Under the pieces are notes generated by a model. It searched no databases. It was not told the DNA's origin and saw only the letters and a program-made list of their open reading frames with translations. From Rhodospirillaceae bacterium (GTDB taxonomy: Bacteria; Pseudomonadota; Alphaproteobacteria; Rhodospirillales; UBA2165), in NCBI GenBank assembly GCA_947467145.1, contig CANIGJ010000005.1, forward strand, positions 62,001 to 126,000: 64,000 nucleotides of DNA. The letters are read 5' to 3'. The position numbers were made by a program, and so were the translations under genes. Below, one piece after another: positions 16,805-27,040 of this stretch. Position 1 is the stretch's first letter. The number at the start of each line of letters is the position of its first letter.

Positions 16805-16972
16805 CTAGAGTGCATGCATGTGCACCAGTTGGTCCTTCAATTTCAATTTTTCACGTTTGAGTTTCGCGACGAGAAGCTCGTCCGGTAGGGGCCGACTATT
16901 TTCGGCTTCGATCTTAGCTTGAAGTTGGCGGTGCTGACTTTTCAGCGTGTCGATTCTCGCTACCTCTGGCAT
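16805..16972 (-). CDS. DUF465 (YdcH-like) small protein
   Basis: The minus-strand ORF from ATG 16972 to TAG 16805 encodes 55 residues: MPEVARIDTLKSQHRQLQAK at the start, then the signature KLKREKLKLKDQL. This is the helical-hairpin pattern of DUF465. GGAGGTG lies seven bases upstream of the ATG. Function unknown; a second DUF465 gene lies at 18830. Confidence 0.82.
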   Translation of the reverse strand: MPEVARIDTLKSQHRQLQAKIEAENSRPLPDELLVAKLKREKLKLKDQLVHMHAL

Positions 16973-17059
16973 CTAATCCACCTCCATTAACATCTACCCG
17001 TGAAGTGAAAAGCACTTAAATGATAGGCCTCCGCGATTCGGATTGGTAATGCCGAATTC

Positions 17060-17575
17060 TCATATTTCGAGTCCGACTAGAATGGTTCCAACCTCCTCAT
17101 CATCGTCGGAATTCGGCTGAATCCCGAGACTTTTTAGATAGGCATACACATTCTCTCGCGCAATGGGAGTAGAGCGTGTTGCGCCCACTGCATCACTCCA
17201 AGTTTGCGTGAACAGAATTTGCTGTTCGATGCGTTCGGCATCGAGTTCGCTCCGCTTGATGTCGTTGCGCAACGCATCGGACAGCGGCCGCGCCGCGCCA
17301 CGTGCATCGATCCGCAGCGCAGTGCGAAGACGACGCAAATGCACGACGACGTCATCGTTCCATGCCGCGACACTTTGCGTGATGCGCGCCGCATCTGCGT
17401 CACTGATCGCGACACCGCGTTCCACGCCGAGCCAGATGCAATAGAGCAGCACGTTGACGTCAACACCGTGGCGTTCCTGCAAGTTGAGGCACGCCGGTGC
17501 CACGCCGATGCGCGCATACACCCGCAGCGAAAAATCCCAGAATGGATTGGCGGGCCAGGATAAAGAATCGATCAT
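17060..17575 (-). CDS. TIGR02444 family protein
   Basis: A 171-residue protein with the family hallmark near the N-terminus: NPFWDFSLRVYARIGVAPAC followed by LQERHGVDVNVLLYCIWLG. TIGR02444 members are helical proteins of unknown function found in proteobacteria. It lies 22 bases downstream of pfkA and is probably cotranscribed with it. Confidence 0.87.
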   Translation of the reverse strand: MIDSLSWPANPFWDFSLRVYARIGVAPACLNLQERHGVDVNVLLYCIWLGVERGVAISDADAARITQSVAAWNDDVVVHLRRLRTALRIDARGAARPLSDALRNDIKRSELDAERIEQQILFTQTWSDAVGATRSTPIARENVYAYLKSLGIQPNSDDDEEVGTILVGLEI

Positions 17576-17597
17576 CCGTCCAGCTTACGCGACGAAG

Positions 17598-18689
<1,092 letters not shown>

Positions 18690-18829
18690 GCGGAATCTCC
18701 TTAGAGGCTTCGGTTCGCAACAGCGCTATTGTAATGCCCTCAGTGTAACGCTAATCGCGGTAGGATCGAACCGGACACCTGCAACAAAGGTTCCCGCCAG
18801 CGGCTACCAAGAGGGCACCCAGGACCTAG

Positions 18830-19033
18830 ATGGACGACGAAGGCGCAACCCCGGAAGAGCGCATTAGCACGCTCAAAACCCGCCACCGCGAGTTGGATGA
18901 GGAGATTGCTGCCCTCACCGCCATGGGCAGCCTGAATGCGTTGCGCGTCCAAGGCCTGAAGAAACAGAAATTGGCATTGAAGGACGTCATCGCGAAGCTC
19001 GAATCGGACCTGTTGCCCGATATCATCGCTTAG
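18830..19033 (+). CDS. DUF465 (YdcH-like) small protein
   Basis: A 67-residue helical protein: EERISTLKTRHRELDEEIAA followed by RVQGLKKQKLALKDVIAKLE. The 'H..L...I' and 'LKK.KL.LKD.I..L' pattern is that of DUF465. AGGA precedes the ATG. It is convergent with the small gene at 19042 and divergent from pfkA. Confidence 0.85.
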   Translation: MDDEGATPEERISTLKTRHRELDEEIAALTAMGSLNALRVQGLKKQKLALKDVIAKLESDLLPDIIA

Positions 19034-19041
19034 CCCGGCCG

Positions 19042-19230
19042 CTAGATTTCCTCGCTCGTTTCTTGGCGCTCGTTATGACGCGCCAGCAGCTCGTATTGCA
19101 GCGCCAGTTCCCGGAAGGTCCGGGCTGCATCGTCATCGCGCGCCGAGGCGGCCTGTTCGCTCATTTCCCGCGCTTTTTTGCGGTAGTCGTCGGCCGTGAT
19201 GTCGGCCGTATTGTTCCATTCCGTGTCCAT
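19042..19230 (-). CDS. Small hypothetical protein (62 aa)
   Basis: A 62-residue hydrophilic helical protein beginning MDTEWNNTADITADDYRKKA and carrying ALQYELLARHNERQ near the end. It has no signal peptide or membrane segment. I do not recognise the family. Size, helical repeat and convergent placement against the DUF465 gene make it a credible gene. Confidence 0.6.
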   Translation of the reverse strand: MDTEWNNTADITADDYRKKAREMSEQAASARDDDAARTFRELALQYELLARHNERQETSEEI

Positions 19231-19376
19231 TTCTCACCGTCTTACAGCGGTTCTTCAACGTTCCCGGTGTCGTACCGGCACATCGATATGTAGTCGGTTC
19301 GGTTCCGCCCGGTGGTGATTTTTTCGGCACAATTTTGGCGTGCGGAGGGACCCAGGGGGCACGAGAATCCGAGTAC

Positions 19377-19404
19377 TTGAACCGCATGCAACCCCCCCTA
19401 TAAT
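19377..19404 (+). promoter_or_regulatory. Probable sigma-70 promoter of purE
   Basis: TTGAAC (19377-19382) and TATAAT (19399-19404) are separated by 16 bases, and GGGAG lies 10 bases before the purE ATG at 19435. The -10 hexamer is perfect. Confidence 0.6.
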
Positions 19405-19434
19405 CCCGCGCTTCGCAATCGGGAGCGTGTAGCA

Positions 19435-19929
19435 ATGGCGGATAACAAACCTCTGGTCGGAATCATCATGGGCAGTCAGTCGGACTGGGCGATCATGAAG
19501 AACGCGGCCGATACCCTGACCAAATTGGGCATCGCCAACGAATCCAAGGTGATGTCGGCGCATCGCACGCCCGACAAGCTGGCCGAATATGTGAAAGCCG
19601 CCAAAGGCAACGGCCTCAAGGTCCTGATCACCGGCGCCGGCATGGCCGCCGCCCTGCCCGGCGCCTGCGCCGCGCTGACGCCGCTGCCGGTCCTCGGCGT
19701 GCCGCAGGACGGCAAGGTCATGGGCGGGCTCGACGCGATCCTGTCGATGGTTCAGATGCCGGCCGGCATTCCCGTCGGCACCTTGGCCGTCGGACGTTCG
19801 GGCGCGATCAATGCGGCGCTGCTGGCCGCCGCCATCCTGGCGCTGTCGGACAAAAAGATCGAAGCCTCGCTCGACAAGTTCCGCGCCGACCAGACGGCGG
19901 CCGTGAACGAGAACCCCGAGGCCGCCTAG
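19435..19929 (+). CDS. purE: 5-(carboxyamino)imidazole ribonucleotide mutase
   Basis: A 164-residue PurE, of usual length, acting in purine synthesis on N5-CAIR (class I) to give CAIR. Motifs: [15 protein letters not shown] (41-46, with the catalytic His), and the loop [10 protein letters not shown] (67-76), then [19 protein letters not shown]. Class I enzymes usually have AAHLPG; the His is Ala here. purK, the usual partner, is not adjacent, so either it lies elsewhere or this variant acts directly. A good promoter precedes it. The stop codon overlaps the end of the convergent COQ9 gene. Confidence 0.92.
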   Translation: MADNKPLVGIIMGSQSDWAIMKNAADTLTKLGIANESKVMSAHRTPDKLAEYVKAAKGNGLKVLITGAGMAAALPGACAALTPLPVLGVPQDGKVMGGLDAILSMVQMPAGIPVGTLAVGRSGAINAALLAAAILALSDKKIEASLDKFRADQTAAVNENPEAA

Positions 19930-20570
19930 ATCATCCGCCGCCGTAACAAGCGGGCGAAACGCACCGGGTTGGGCAGGCGCGACAGCGCCTTGCCGACCTG
20001 CGCGCGCACCTTGGGGATACCCATGACATCGCCCAACCGGCGATCGAGAAAGGCCCAGGTCTCAGTGCGGCCTTCGGACTCGTCGGCCAACCAATAGAGC
20101 ACCGTGGCGCCATACACCGCCGCCAGCAGGCCGCGCTTGGTGTAATAGGCGAAATCGGTCGCGGTATCGCCGGCGGCGTACCAGATGGCGTTCACCGTCT
20201 CGCCCACGAGCTTCGCCCCCACGACCGCATGGCCCGGCAGGGTGAAGTGCGTATTCAAACGGCGCACCGCCTCACGATGCGGCGCCAAAACCTCGAGCCG
20301 CGTACGCACGGCGAGCGCCACACGCTCACGGACCTTCAGCGACGCCAGGTCATGCGCTTCGAGGCGGGCCAGCATCTCGTCGTCGGCCCAGCGGCTGAAG
20401 CTTTCGATCAGTTCATTGACGCCGCCCGGGAACGCGACAGTAGCGGCATCGTCTTCGAAGCCCGCGTCACGCGCGCCGAGCGCCAGGATCTTCTGCGTCC
20501 AGCCGTCGAACATGGCGTGGCGGACGGCGGCCAGCATGATCTTCTCGGACGGCAACAGATCGGTACTCAT
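19926..20570 (-). CDS. COQ9 family protein
   Basis: A 214-residue helical protein of the COQ9/TetR-fold family, which binds lipids and helps the hydroxylase COQ7 in ubiquinone synthesis. Telling stretches: [20 protein letters not shown] at the N-terminus and [32 protein letters not shown]. It overlaps def by four bases (20567-20570) and lies in the alphaproteobacterial COQ9-rpsU neighbourhood. It is probably expressed with def. Confidence 0.9.
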   Translation of the reverse strand: MSTDLLPSEKIMLAAVRHAMFDGWTQKILALGARDAGFEDDAATVAFPGGVNELIESFSRWADDEMLARLEAHDLASLKVRERVALAVRTRLEVLAPHREAVRRLNTHFTLPGHAVVGAKLVGETVNAIWYAAGDTATDFAYYTKRGLLAAVYGATVLYWLADESEGRTETWAFLDRRLGDVMGIPKVRAQVGKALSRLPNPVRFARLLRRRMI

Positions 20571-21151
20571 CGTTCGTCGTCATCCTCGTCGTCGCCGAAT
20601 TCCTCATCCGGACGCGCCTGGGCGAGCAGATCGCGGTTCTGGTTGGTTTCCTCGGTGAAGCCGAACAGGCTCATATCCTCCATGCGCATCGGATAGAGCA
20701 CGCCGTCCAGATGATCGCATTCATGCTGCACAACACGGGCATGGAAGCCCTGCGCTTCGCGGCTATGCGCCTTGCCGTCGAGGCCGGTCCACGAATAGCG
20801 GATATTGGTATAGCGCGGCACCGCGCCCATCAGGCCGGGGACCGATAGGCAGGCTTCCCAGCCGACTTCCTGGTCCTCGTCCAAGGGCTCGATCACCGGA
20901 TTGACCATGACGGTCAGTTCCTGCGGCGCCTCGTCGTCGCCGTCGCTGCGCGCCTCGGGCACGAAGAAAATCACGATTCGCTTGGATTCATGGACCTGCG
21001 GCGCGGCGAGGCCGATTCCGCCCGAATCCGCGAGCGTATCGATCATGTTATTGACCAGGACGGCGGTATCGAAGCTGGTCGGATCGCGGACCTCTTCGGC
21101 GCGCTGCGACAGGACGGGGTGGCCCATACGGGCGATTTTCAAGATAGCCAT
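20567..21151 (-). CDS. def: Peptide deformylase
   Basis: A 194-residue peptide deformylase removing the formyl group from nascent proteins. The three family motifs are GIGLAAPQ (45-52), EACLS (99-103; usually EGCLS, with the metal-binding Cys kept) and HECDH (143-147, two metal His and the catalytic Glu). The last 15 residues are a highly acidic tail ([12 protein letters not shown]), not part of the enzyme core. It is divergent from rpsU and overlaps the COQ9 gene at its 3' end. Confidence 0.95.
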   Translation of the reverse strand: MAILKIARMGHPVLSQRAEEVRDPTSFDTAVLVNNMIDTLADSGGIGLAAPQVHESKRIVIFFVPEARSDGDDEAPQELTVMVNPVIEPLDEDQEVGWEACLSVPGLMGAVPRYTNIRYSWTGLDGKAHSREAQGFHARVVQHECDHLDGVLYPMRMEDMSLFGFTEETNQNRDLLAQARPDEEFGDDEDDDER

Positions 21152-21347
21152 AGGATGAATATGGCCGAAAACCGCGCCGATTCAAAGGGCTAGGGTCGTT
21201 TGTGGCATTTCGGCCGGCGCGGGCACCTTCGCGCAATTTTTGGCGAAAATCGGCCAAAAAAGCGGTCGGCAGTACTTCCCACCCCCGATTTCGTATGTTA
21301 AAACGCGGTCCCTTACGGATATTCCGTTCCTTGGAGAAGTTCCCGCC

Positions 21348-21551
21348 GTGCATGTGACCGTTCGCGATAACAACGTCGATCAAGCGCTCAAAGCTCTCAA
21401 GAAGAAGCTTCAGCGCGAAGGTGTCTTCCGGGAAATGAAACTCCGCCGTTCCTACGAAAAGCCGTCTGAGCGCAAGGCGCGCGAGAAGGCCGAGGCCGTT
21501 CGTCGCGGCCGCAAGATGGAGCGCAAGCGTCTGGAGCGCGAAGGCTTCTAG
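21348..21551 (+). CDS. rpsU: 30S ribosomal protein bS21
   Basis: The 67-residue product begins at GTG 21348 ([20 protein letters not shown]), with TTGGAGAAG upstream at 21331. It contains the family block [20 protein letters not shown] and a strongly basic C-terminus. bS21 helps in start-site selection on the 30S subunit. In-frame codons upstream give sequence with no bS21 likeness. A terminator follows at 21581. Confidence 0.93.
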   Translation: MHVTVRDNNVDQALKALKKKLQREGVFREMKLRRSYEKPSERKAREKAEAVRRGRKMERKRLEREGF

Positions 21552-21580
21552 CCTCCGCCTCAGCGTCCGTAACACCACAT

Positions 21581-21610
21581 CGCCCGGCTAACGCCGGGCG
21601 ATTGTCGTTT
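21581..21610 (+). terminator. Rho-independent terminator of rpsU
   Basis: Stem CGCCCGGC (21581-21588) / GCCGGGCG (21593-21600) followed by ATTGTCGTTT; the T-tract is broken. Confidence 0.65.
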
Positions 21611-21724
21611 AGGGATACCGCATCGCGATGCGCCGTTCCGCTGCCAACCAATTGATGCGCGCCAAGGCTGCACCTATAGTTCCCTCAACAACTGGGCTAT
21701 AGCCCGACGGCACGGGGGGCACTC

Positions 21725-22687
21725 ATGAACAAATCCATCGCCGCATTCGTCGCGATCGGCATGCTAGCGATCTGCGCGCCGGCCACCGGCGCCGAGACCG
21801 CTTGGCAGCCCATCGACATATCCAAATCCAACGTCAGCTTCGTCGGCGATGTCTCGTTCATCAAAAGCCGCGATTGGCGGCGCCGCTCGAATGGGACGCA
21901 GGAACGGCTGAAATTTTCCGGCGGGGAGATTTTCTACGAAGAGCTCTACTTTTCCGGTGGCCAATGGCAGTTCATCGACGAGAAGAACTATTTGGAAAAC
22001 ATGCTGGCCAAAGGGCTCAACAAAAAAAGCCAGGATTATAAACCCGGCGACTTCACCAAGCGCGACTTCGGCAAATTTTCCCTGCTGTACCTGACGCCGC
22101 AATCATCAACCACCAAATGCTTTCTCGGCCTTGCGGCAGAAGCGCGCGATGGCCGGACTTGGCACATGAACGTCACGGCATGCCGCGCGCTCAACAGCAA
22201 ATCCATCGCCAAATTCGAAGATGACATATTGGATATCCTGACTCGCATCGGGTTTGACGGCGGCGAATTGAACAAGACAAGGGATGCCCTCATCCCGCAG
22301 CCGAAAGCCGACACCAAATCCGCAAAGGCGGAGAGCAAGCCGGTGGCGAAAAAAGCGCAACCGAGCGAAGCTGCCGCAGCGCCGATTGCGGCGGACTATC
22401 CAAAGCTCGGCCCGGTCGCGACCATCCTCGAAGGCTCGATCATCAAGGACTCCCTGAGGCAATATATACCGGGCTACCAAGCGTTAACGGGAGCCAAGGC
22501 GCTTGCCATGACCGAGGATGGACAAAAACTATACTGGTTGAATAGAGCGGCAGGAAAGGAGTCGGTAGCGATCGAGAGCGCGAAAACCAACTGCCAAACA
22601 AAATCCAAGCTGCCGTGCTACGTCATCGCCGTGAACGACGAGCTGGCCGTCAACCTCGACGCCATCAAGAACAAGACGTTCAAATAA
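21725..22687 (+). CDS. Secreted hypothetical protein
   Basis: A 320-residue protein with a signal peptide (MNKSIAAFVAIGMLAICAPA, cut near residue 23). After export it would have about 300 residues: an N-terminal domain (about 25-180) with many aromatic and charged residues and two cysteines, a Lys/Ala-rich linker (about 190-220) and a C-terminal part (about 225-320) with two further cysteines (NCQTKSKLPC). I do not recognise a family. The cysteine pairs suggest periplasmic disulfides. It stands alone between rpsU and the convergent pnt operon. Confidence 0.7.
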   Translation: MNKSIAAFVAIGMLAICAPATGAETAWQPIDISKSNVSFVGDVSFIKSRDWRRRSNGTQERLKFSGGEIFYEELYFSGGQWQFIDEKNYLENMLAKGLNKKSQDYKPGDFTKRDFGKFSLLYLTPQSSTTKCFLGLAAEARDGRTWHMNVTACRALNSKSIAKFEDDILDILTRIGFDGGELNKTRDALIPQPKADTKSAKAESKPVAKKAQPSEAAAAPIAADYPKLGPVATILEGSIIKDSLRQYIPGYQALTGAKALAMTEDGQKLYWLNRAAGKESVAIESAKTNCQTKSKLPCYVIAVNDELAVNLDAIKNKTFK

Positions 22688-22693
22688 GACAAA

Positions 22694-22721
22694 GCCCCTG
22701 CTCGCGTCAGCGAACAGGGGC
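22694..22721 (-). terminator. Terminator of the pnt operon
   Basis: Stem GCCCCTG (22694-22700) / CAGGGGC (22715-22721), extended inside by TCGC/GCGA. On the minus strand it is followed by TTTGTCTTATTTG. It lies 20 bases after the pntB stop. Confidence 0.75.
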
Positions 22722-22741
22722 CCAGACTTACGTTCTAACGT

Positions 22742-24136
22742 CTACAGGTTCTGCACGATCTGTTCGGTCATCGCCTTGGCGTCGCCGAACAGCATCATCG
22801 TGTTGTCGCGGAAGAACAGCTCGTTATCGACGCCGGCATAACCGGACGCCATCGAGCGCTTGATGAACAGCACGGTCGCCGCGTTTTCGACTTCCAGGAT
22901 CGGCATGCCGTAGATCGCGCTCGACGGATCGGTCTTGGCCGCCGGGTTGGTCACGTCGTTGGCGCCGATGACGAAGGCGACGTCGGCGGTCGAGAAGGAC
23001 GAGTTGATCTCTTCCAGCTCGAACACCTCGTCATAGGGCACGTTGGCTTCGGCCAGCAGCACGTTCATGTGCCCGGGCATGCGGCCCGCCACCGGATGAA
23101 TGGCGTAGGCAACCTCGACGCCCTCGGCCTTCAGCTTGTCGGCCATTTCGCGCAACGCGTGCTGCGCCTGCGCCACCGCCATGCCGTAGCCCGGCACGAT
23201 GATGACCTTGCGAGCATTCTTCATGATGAAGGCGGCGTCCTCGCCCGAACCCGATTTGACCGCCTTGTCGCCCTGGCTGCGCGCCGGACCACCGGCAACG
23301 CTTTCACCGCCGAAGCCGCCCAACAGCACGTTGAAGATCGAACGGTTCATGCCTTTGCACATGATGTAGCTGAGGATCGCGCCCGACGAGCCGACGAGTG
23401 CCCCGGTCACGATCAGCGCCGTATTGTGCAAGGTGAAGCCGATGCCGCAGGCCGCCCAACCCGAATAGGAATTGAGCATCGAGACGACGACGGGCATATC
23501 CGCGCCGCCGATCGGAATGATGATCAGGAAGCCCAGCACGATGGCGAGCACGACGATGGCCCAGAAGGTCATCGGATCGTTGCTCATCACCAGCCAGACC
23601 ACGAGGGCGACGAGCACAGCGGCGAGCGCGGCGTTCAACAGATGCTGGCCCGGAAACGTGATAGGCGAGCCCGACATCAGGCCCTGCAATTTCGCGAACG
23701 CGATGATCGAACCCGAGAACGTGATCGCGCCGATGGCGGTGCCGAGCGACATTTCGATCAGCGAGCCCGCATGGATATTGCCGACCGTGCCGATGTTGTA
23801 GGCATCCGGCGCGAAGAACGCGGCCGCCGCCACGAAAACAGCAGCGAGGCCGACCAGCGAGTGGAAGAAGGCGACCAGCTGCGGCAGCGCCGTCATCTGG
23901 ATCTTGAGCGCCAGCACCGTGCCGAACGCACCGCCGATCAGGATGCCGAGCAGGATCCATTCGTAGGACATGACTGTCGGCGAGGCCAAAGTGGTGCCGA
24001 TCGCGATGACCATGCCGATCACGCCGAAGGCATTGCCCTGGCGGGCCGTGACCGGCGAGGACAGGCCGCGCAAGGCCAGGATGCAACAGACGGCGGACGC
24101 GAGATAGGCGAAGCCGGTAACCGTTTCGTTCATCAT
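22742..24136 (-). CDS. pntB: NAD(P) transhydrogenase subunit beta
   Basis: A 464-residue membrane subunit. About nine hydrophobic segments fill residues 1-265, followed by the soluble NADP(H)-binding domain III (about 285-464) with VIIVPGYGMAVAQAQHALRE, PVAGRMPGHMNVLLAEA and IGANDVTNPAAKTDPSS. The complex exchanges hydride between NADH and NADP+ using the proton gradient and supplies NADPH. It is the last gene of the pntA1-pntA2-pntB operon. Confidence 0.96.
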   Translation of the reverse strand: MMNETVTGFAYLASAVCCILALRGLSSPVTARQGNAFGVIGMVIAIGTTLASPTVMSYEWILLGILIGGAFGTVLALKIQMTALPQLVAFFHSLVGLAAVFVAAAAFFAPDAYNIGTVGNIHAGSLIEMSLGTAIGAITFSGSIIAFAKLQGLMSGSPITFPGQHLLNAALAAVLVALVVWLVMSNDPMTFWAIVVLAIVLGFLIIIPIGGADMPVVVSMLNSYSGWAACGIGFTLHNTALIVTGALVGSSGAILSYIMCKGMNRSIFNVLLGGFGGESVAGGPARSQGDKAVKSGSGEDAAFIMKNARKVIIVPGYGMAVAQAQHALREMADKLKAEGVEVAYAIHPVAGRMPGHMNVLLAEANVPYDEVFELEEINSSFSTADVAFVIGANDVTNPAAKTDPSSAIYGMPILEVENAATVLFIKRSMASGYAGVDNELFFRDNTMMLFGDAKAMTEQIVQNL

Positions 24137-24146
24137 CGCCCTACTC

Positions 24147-24437
24147 CTAACGCTGCTTGCGCTTGAACATGCTGAGCATGCGCTGGGTGACGATGAAGCC
24201 GCCGAAGATATTGACCGAGGCGAGGATCACCGCGAGGAAGCCCATGACCTTGGAGAAGCTCATATCCAGCGGGCCGGCGGCGATGAGCGCGCCGACGATG
24301 ATGATCGACGAGATCGCGTTGGTCACCGCCATCAGCGGCGAATGCAGGGCCGGTGTGACGCTCCACACCACATAGAAGCCGACGAAGACCGCCAGCACGA
24401 AAACGGTGAACAGGAAAATGAACGGTTCGGTTCCCAC
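24147..24437 (-). CDS. pntAB: NAD(P) transhydrogenase subunit alpha 2 (membrane part)
   Basis: A 96-residue protein with three hydrophobic segments (about 5-27, 35-55 and 60-85), matching the C-terminal membrane part of the alpha subunit that is a separate polypeptide in alphaproteobacteria. The block TPALHSPLMAVTNAISSII is characteristic. It lies between the soluble alpha 1 gene and pntB, 10 bases before the latter. Confidence 0.93.
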   Translation of the reverse strand: MGTEPFIFLFTVFVLAVFVGFYVVWSVTPALHSPLMAVTNAISSIIIVGALIAAGPLDMSFSKVMGFLAVILASVNIFGGFIVTQRMLSMFKRKQR

Positions 24438-24449
24438 GGCGAGATCCCC

Positions 24450-25580
24450 CTATTGCGCCAGCATGGGATGGACCAATTTGCCATCCTTGCAGACCAACGT
24501 CCCCTTGATGATCTCGTCGTCCCAGTTGATGACGAGGGTTTTGGTGTCGGCCTTGACCTGCGGCGAGATGAAATTGAGCAGGTTCTTGGCGAACAACGTG
24601 CTCGCATCTTGCGCGAGGCGCGCGGGCACGTTGGCATGGCCGACGATGGTGACGCCGTATTTCTTGACGGTTTTACCGAATTCGGAGAGCGGACAATTGC
24701 CGCCCGCCTCGACCGCGAGATCGACGAGGACGGAGCCCTCCGGCATGCCCTTCAACATTTCCTCGGTAACCAGGACCGGCGCCGGGCGGCCCGGGATCAG
24801 CGCCGTCGTGATGACGATATCCTGCTTGGTCAGATGCTGTTTCACCAGCTCGGCCTGACGCTTCTGATAATCCTCGCTCATCTCTTTGGCATAACCGCCA
24901 GCGGTTTCGGCGCTGGCGGCGTCCTTGTCTTCGACCATCAGGAACTTACCGCCGAGGCTTTCAACCTGTTCTTTCACGGCGGGGCGCACGTCGGTCGCGG
25001 TCACCACCGCGCCCAGACGTTTGGCTGTCGCGATGGCCTGCAAGCCGGCGACACCGGCGCCCATGACGAACACCTTGGCCGGCGGCACAGTGCCGGCGGC
25101 GGTCATCATCATCGGGAAGGCACGGCCGTAAACGGCGGCGGCATCGAGCACGGCTTTATAGCCCGCGAGGTTAGATTGCGAGGACAGGATATCCATCGAT
25201 TGCGCGCGCGTGATGCGCGGGAGCAGCTCCATGGCAAAGGCGATAATGCCCTTATCGGCCAGCGCCTTCATCGTGTCTTTGTTGGTGAGCGCCGACATAT
25301 GCGCGATCACGATGGCGCCGGATTTCAACCCGCCGATCTCGTCCGCCAGAGGGGCGCGCACCTTGAGCACCAGATCGGCATCGCCGACCGCGGCCCCAGC
25401 ACTTGGCGCGATGGTGGCCCCGGCCGCCGTGAACACCTCGTCGGTGAAGGACGCTGCCGCACCCGCACCGGTTTCGATGCTGATGCTGAACCCCAATCCA
25501 ATGAGTTTCTTAACGGTATCCGGCGAGACGGCGACACGTAGCTCGTCGGCCTGCCGCTCTTTCAGAACGCCAATTTTCAT
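24450..25580 (-). CDS. pntAA: NAD(P) transhydrogenase subunit alpha 1 (NAD-binding part)
   Basis: About 376 residues, starting MKIGVLKERQADELRVAVSP at the ATG at 25580, which has GGGGGAA upstream; a start at 25601 is open but adds an unlikely leader. It is the soluble NAD(H)-binding domain I, alike in fold to alanine dehydrogenase, with VFVMGAGVAGLQAIATAKRLGA as the nucleotide-binding motif. The C-terminus ends after GKLVHPMLAQ, so the membrane part is on the next gene. Together the three genes make the proton-pumping transhydrogenase. Confidence 0.95.
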   Translation of the reverse strand: MKIGVLKERQADELRVAVSPDTVKKLIGLGFSISIETGAGAAASFTDEVFTAAGATIAPSAGAAVGDADLVLKVRAPLADEIGGLKSGAIVIAHMSALTNKDTMKALADKGIIAFAMELLPRITRAQSMDILSSQSNLAGYKAVLDAAAVYGRAFPMMMTAAGTVPPAKVFVMGAGVAGLQAIATAKRLGAVVTATDVRPAVKEQVESLGGKFLMVEDKDAASAETAGGYAKEMSEDYQKRQAELVKQHLTKQDIVITTALIPGRPAPVLVTEEMLKGMPEGSVLVDLAVEAGGNCPLSEFGKTVKKYGVTIVGHANVPARLAQDASTLFAKNLLNFISPQVKADTKTLVINWDDEIIKGTLVCKDGKLVHPMLAQ

Positions 25581-25693
25581 GAAGTTCCCCCGAACTCTCA
25601 CGCAACTATATCAATGCCACGACGAGAAGAGGATGGCTGGCCGGGGGGAACTTGCCAAGGAATAAATGTGAGGAATTTCAGCCGATAAGCGGA

Positions 25694-27040
25694 TTAATAC
25701 GCGGGCACCAGACCGACCGCCGCGAAAGCCTCGGCCTGACGGCGCGCCAGGTCCCGCTCATCGAAATCGTCGATCAGGTCGTGGAACAGGCGGTGCCAAT
25801 TGACCTCGGCCTTGAGGTGGGTGAAGACCGAGCCCAGCCCGATGGCGGCGCGGTCCATCAGCACGAATTCCGGCGGCGGCGTCACCCCGCCGATACGGCC
25901 GAGTTCGCTGCGGATATTGCCGATCAGACGACCGCCGTGATCGGAGCGTTGCTCCTGAATCGGCCGCACGCGATCCTCCAGCAGCGGCGCATAAACGAAG
26001 CGCGCCCATAGATTGAGGATATCGATCAAGTCCTGCGTGAGATCCTTGAAGCCCCAAGTCTCGTACGCATGGACCGCGAGCGCCGGGTCGTCGTCGCGGA
26101 TCGCCTTATAAAGGTCGATCACGCCGCGCACGAAGGACGGACGGAACGCACGGATGCAACCGAAGTCCATCAGGTTGATCGCGCCATCATCGCGCACCGT
26201 GTAATTGCCGAGATGCGGATCGCCATGGATGACGCCGTAATAATAAAGCGGCACGTACCATGCGCGGAACATATTGAGCGCGACGCGATTGCGGTCCTCC
26301 GCGCTGGGATGTGCCGCGATCCAATCCAGCATGGGCATCCCATCGAGCCAGGTCATGCTGAGCAGCCGGTCGCCGCATAGATCACCGACGACTTCGGACA
26401 CATGCACGTTCGGCTCGCCCGCCAGCATCGCGCCATAAAGCTGCATCTGCTTGGCTTCCCGCCGGTAATCCAGCTCTTCGCGTAAGCGCGCCGACAGCTC
26501 CTTATGAATCTCGCGCGGATCGATCGCGTTGTCGTAGCGGCGATAGATCGAGAAAACGAGATTAAGCTGCTTGAGGTCGGCTTCGACCACCGAACTCATA
26601 TCCGAATATTGCAGCTTGCAGGCGAGTGCGCGCCCCGCGTGATCCGTCGCGCGATGGACCTGACCGAGCGACGCCGCAGCCGCAGCCTCGTGGCTGAAGA
26701 ATGCGAACTTCGCTTCCCAATCGGGGCCTAATTCGCGCGCCATACGGCGGCGCACGAAGGGCCACCCCATGGCGGGAGCGTGGCTCTGCAACTCGCCCAA
26801 TTGTTCGGCGTAGCCCGCAGGCAAAGCGTTCGGGATCGTCGATAGGATTTGCGCGACTTTCATCAGCGGCCCCTTGAGGCCGCCGAGGGCGACTTTCAGA
26901 TCCTGCGCATGTTCGAGCTTGTCGAAGCCGAGCCCTAGATAGCGCTCGCCCGCGAGGCGCGCCGCCAAGCCACCCACCGTCGCGCCGACGCGCAGATACC
27001 GCCGCGCCCGCCCACCGAGGGTCGATTCCTCATCGGCCAC
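25694..27040 (-). CDS. ABC1/AarF (UbiB-like) atypical kinase
   Basis: From the GTG at 27040 the product has 448 residues; the start overlaps the pepF stop by one base in TAGTG, pointing to coupled translation. It is an ABC1/ADCK-type kinase-like protein, a family tied to ubiquinone synthesis. Visible motifs: PLMKVAQIL (the KxGQ motif in a KxAQ form), the Ala-rich EAAAAASLGQVHRA loop, GVIHGDPHLGNY catalytic loop and INLMDFGCI. It lacks the C-terminal membrane helices of E. coli UbiB. A longer frame upstream to 27310 is only the pepF shadow. Confidence 0.88.
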   Translation of the reverse strand: MADEESTLGGRARRYLRVGATVGGLAARLAGERYLGLGFDKLEHAQDLKVALGGLKGPLMKVAQILSTIPNALPAGYAEQLGELQSHAPAMGWPFVRRRMARELGPDWEAKFAFFSHEAAAAASLGQVHRATDHAGRALACKLQYSDMSSVVEADLKQLNLVFSIYRRYDNAIDPREIHKELSARLREELDYRREAKQMQLYGAMLAGEPNVHVSEVVGDLCGDRLLSMTWLDGMPMLDWIAAHPSAEDRNRVALNMFRAWYVPLYYYGVIHGDPHLGNYTVRDDGAINLMDFGCIRAFRPSFVRGVIDLYKAIRDDDPALAVHAYETWGFKDLTQDLIDILNLWARFVYAPLLEDRVRPIQEQRSDHGGRLIGNIRSELGRIGGVTPPPEFVLMDRAAIGLGSVFTHLKAEVNWHRLFHDLIDDFDERDLARRQAEAFAAVGLVPAY

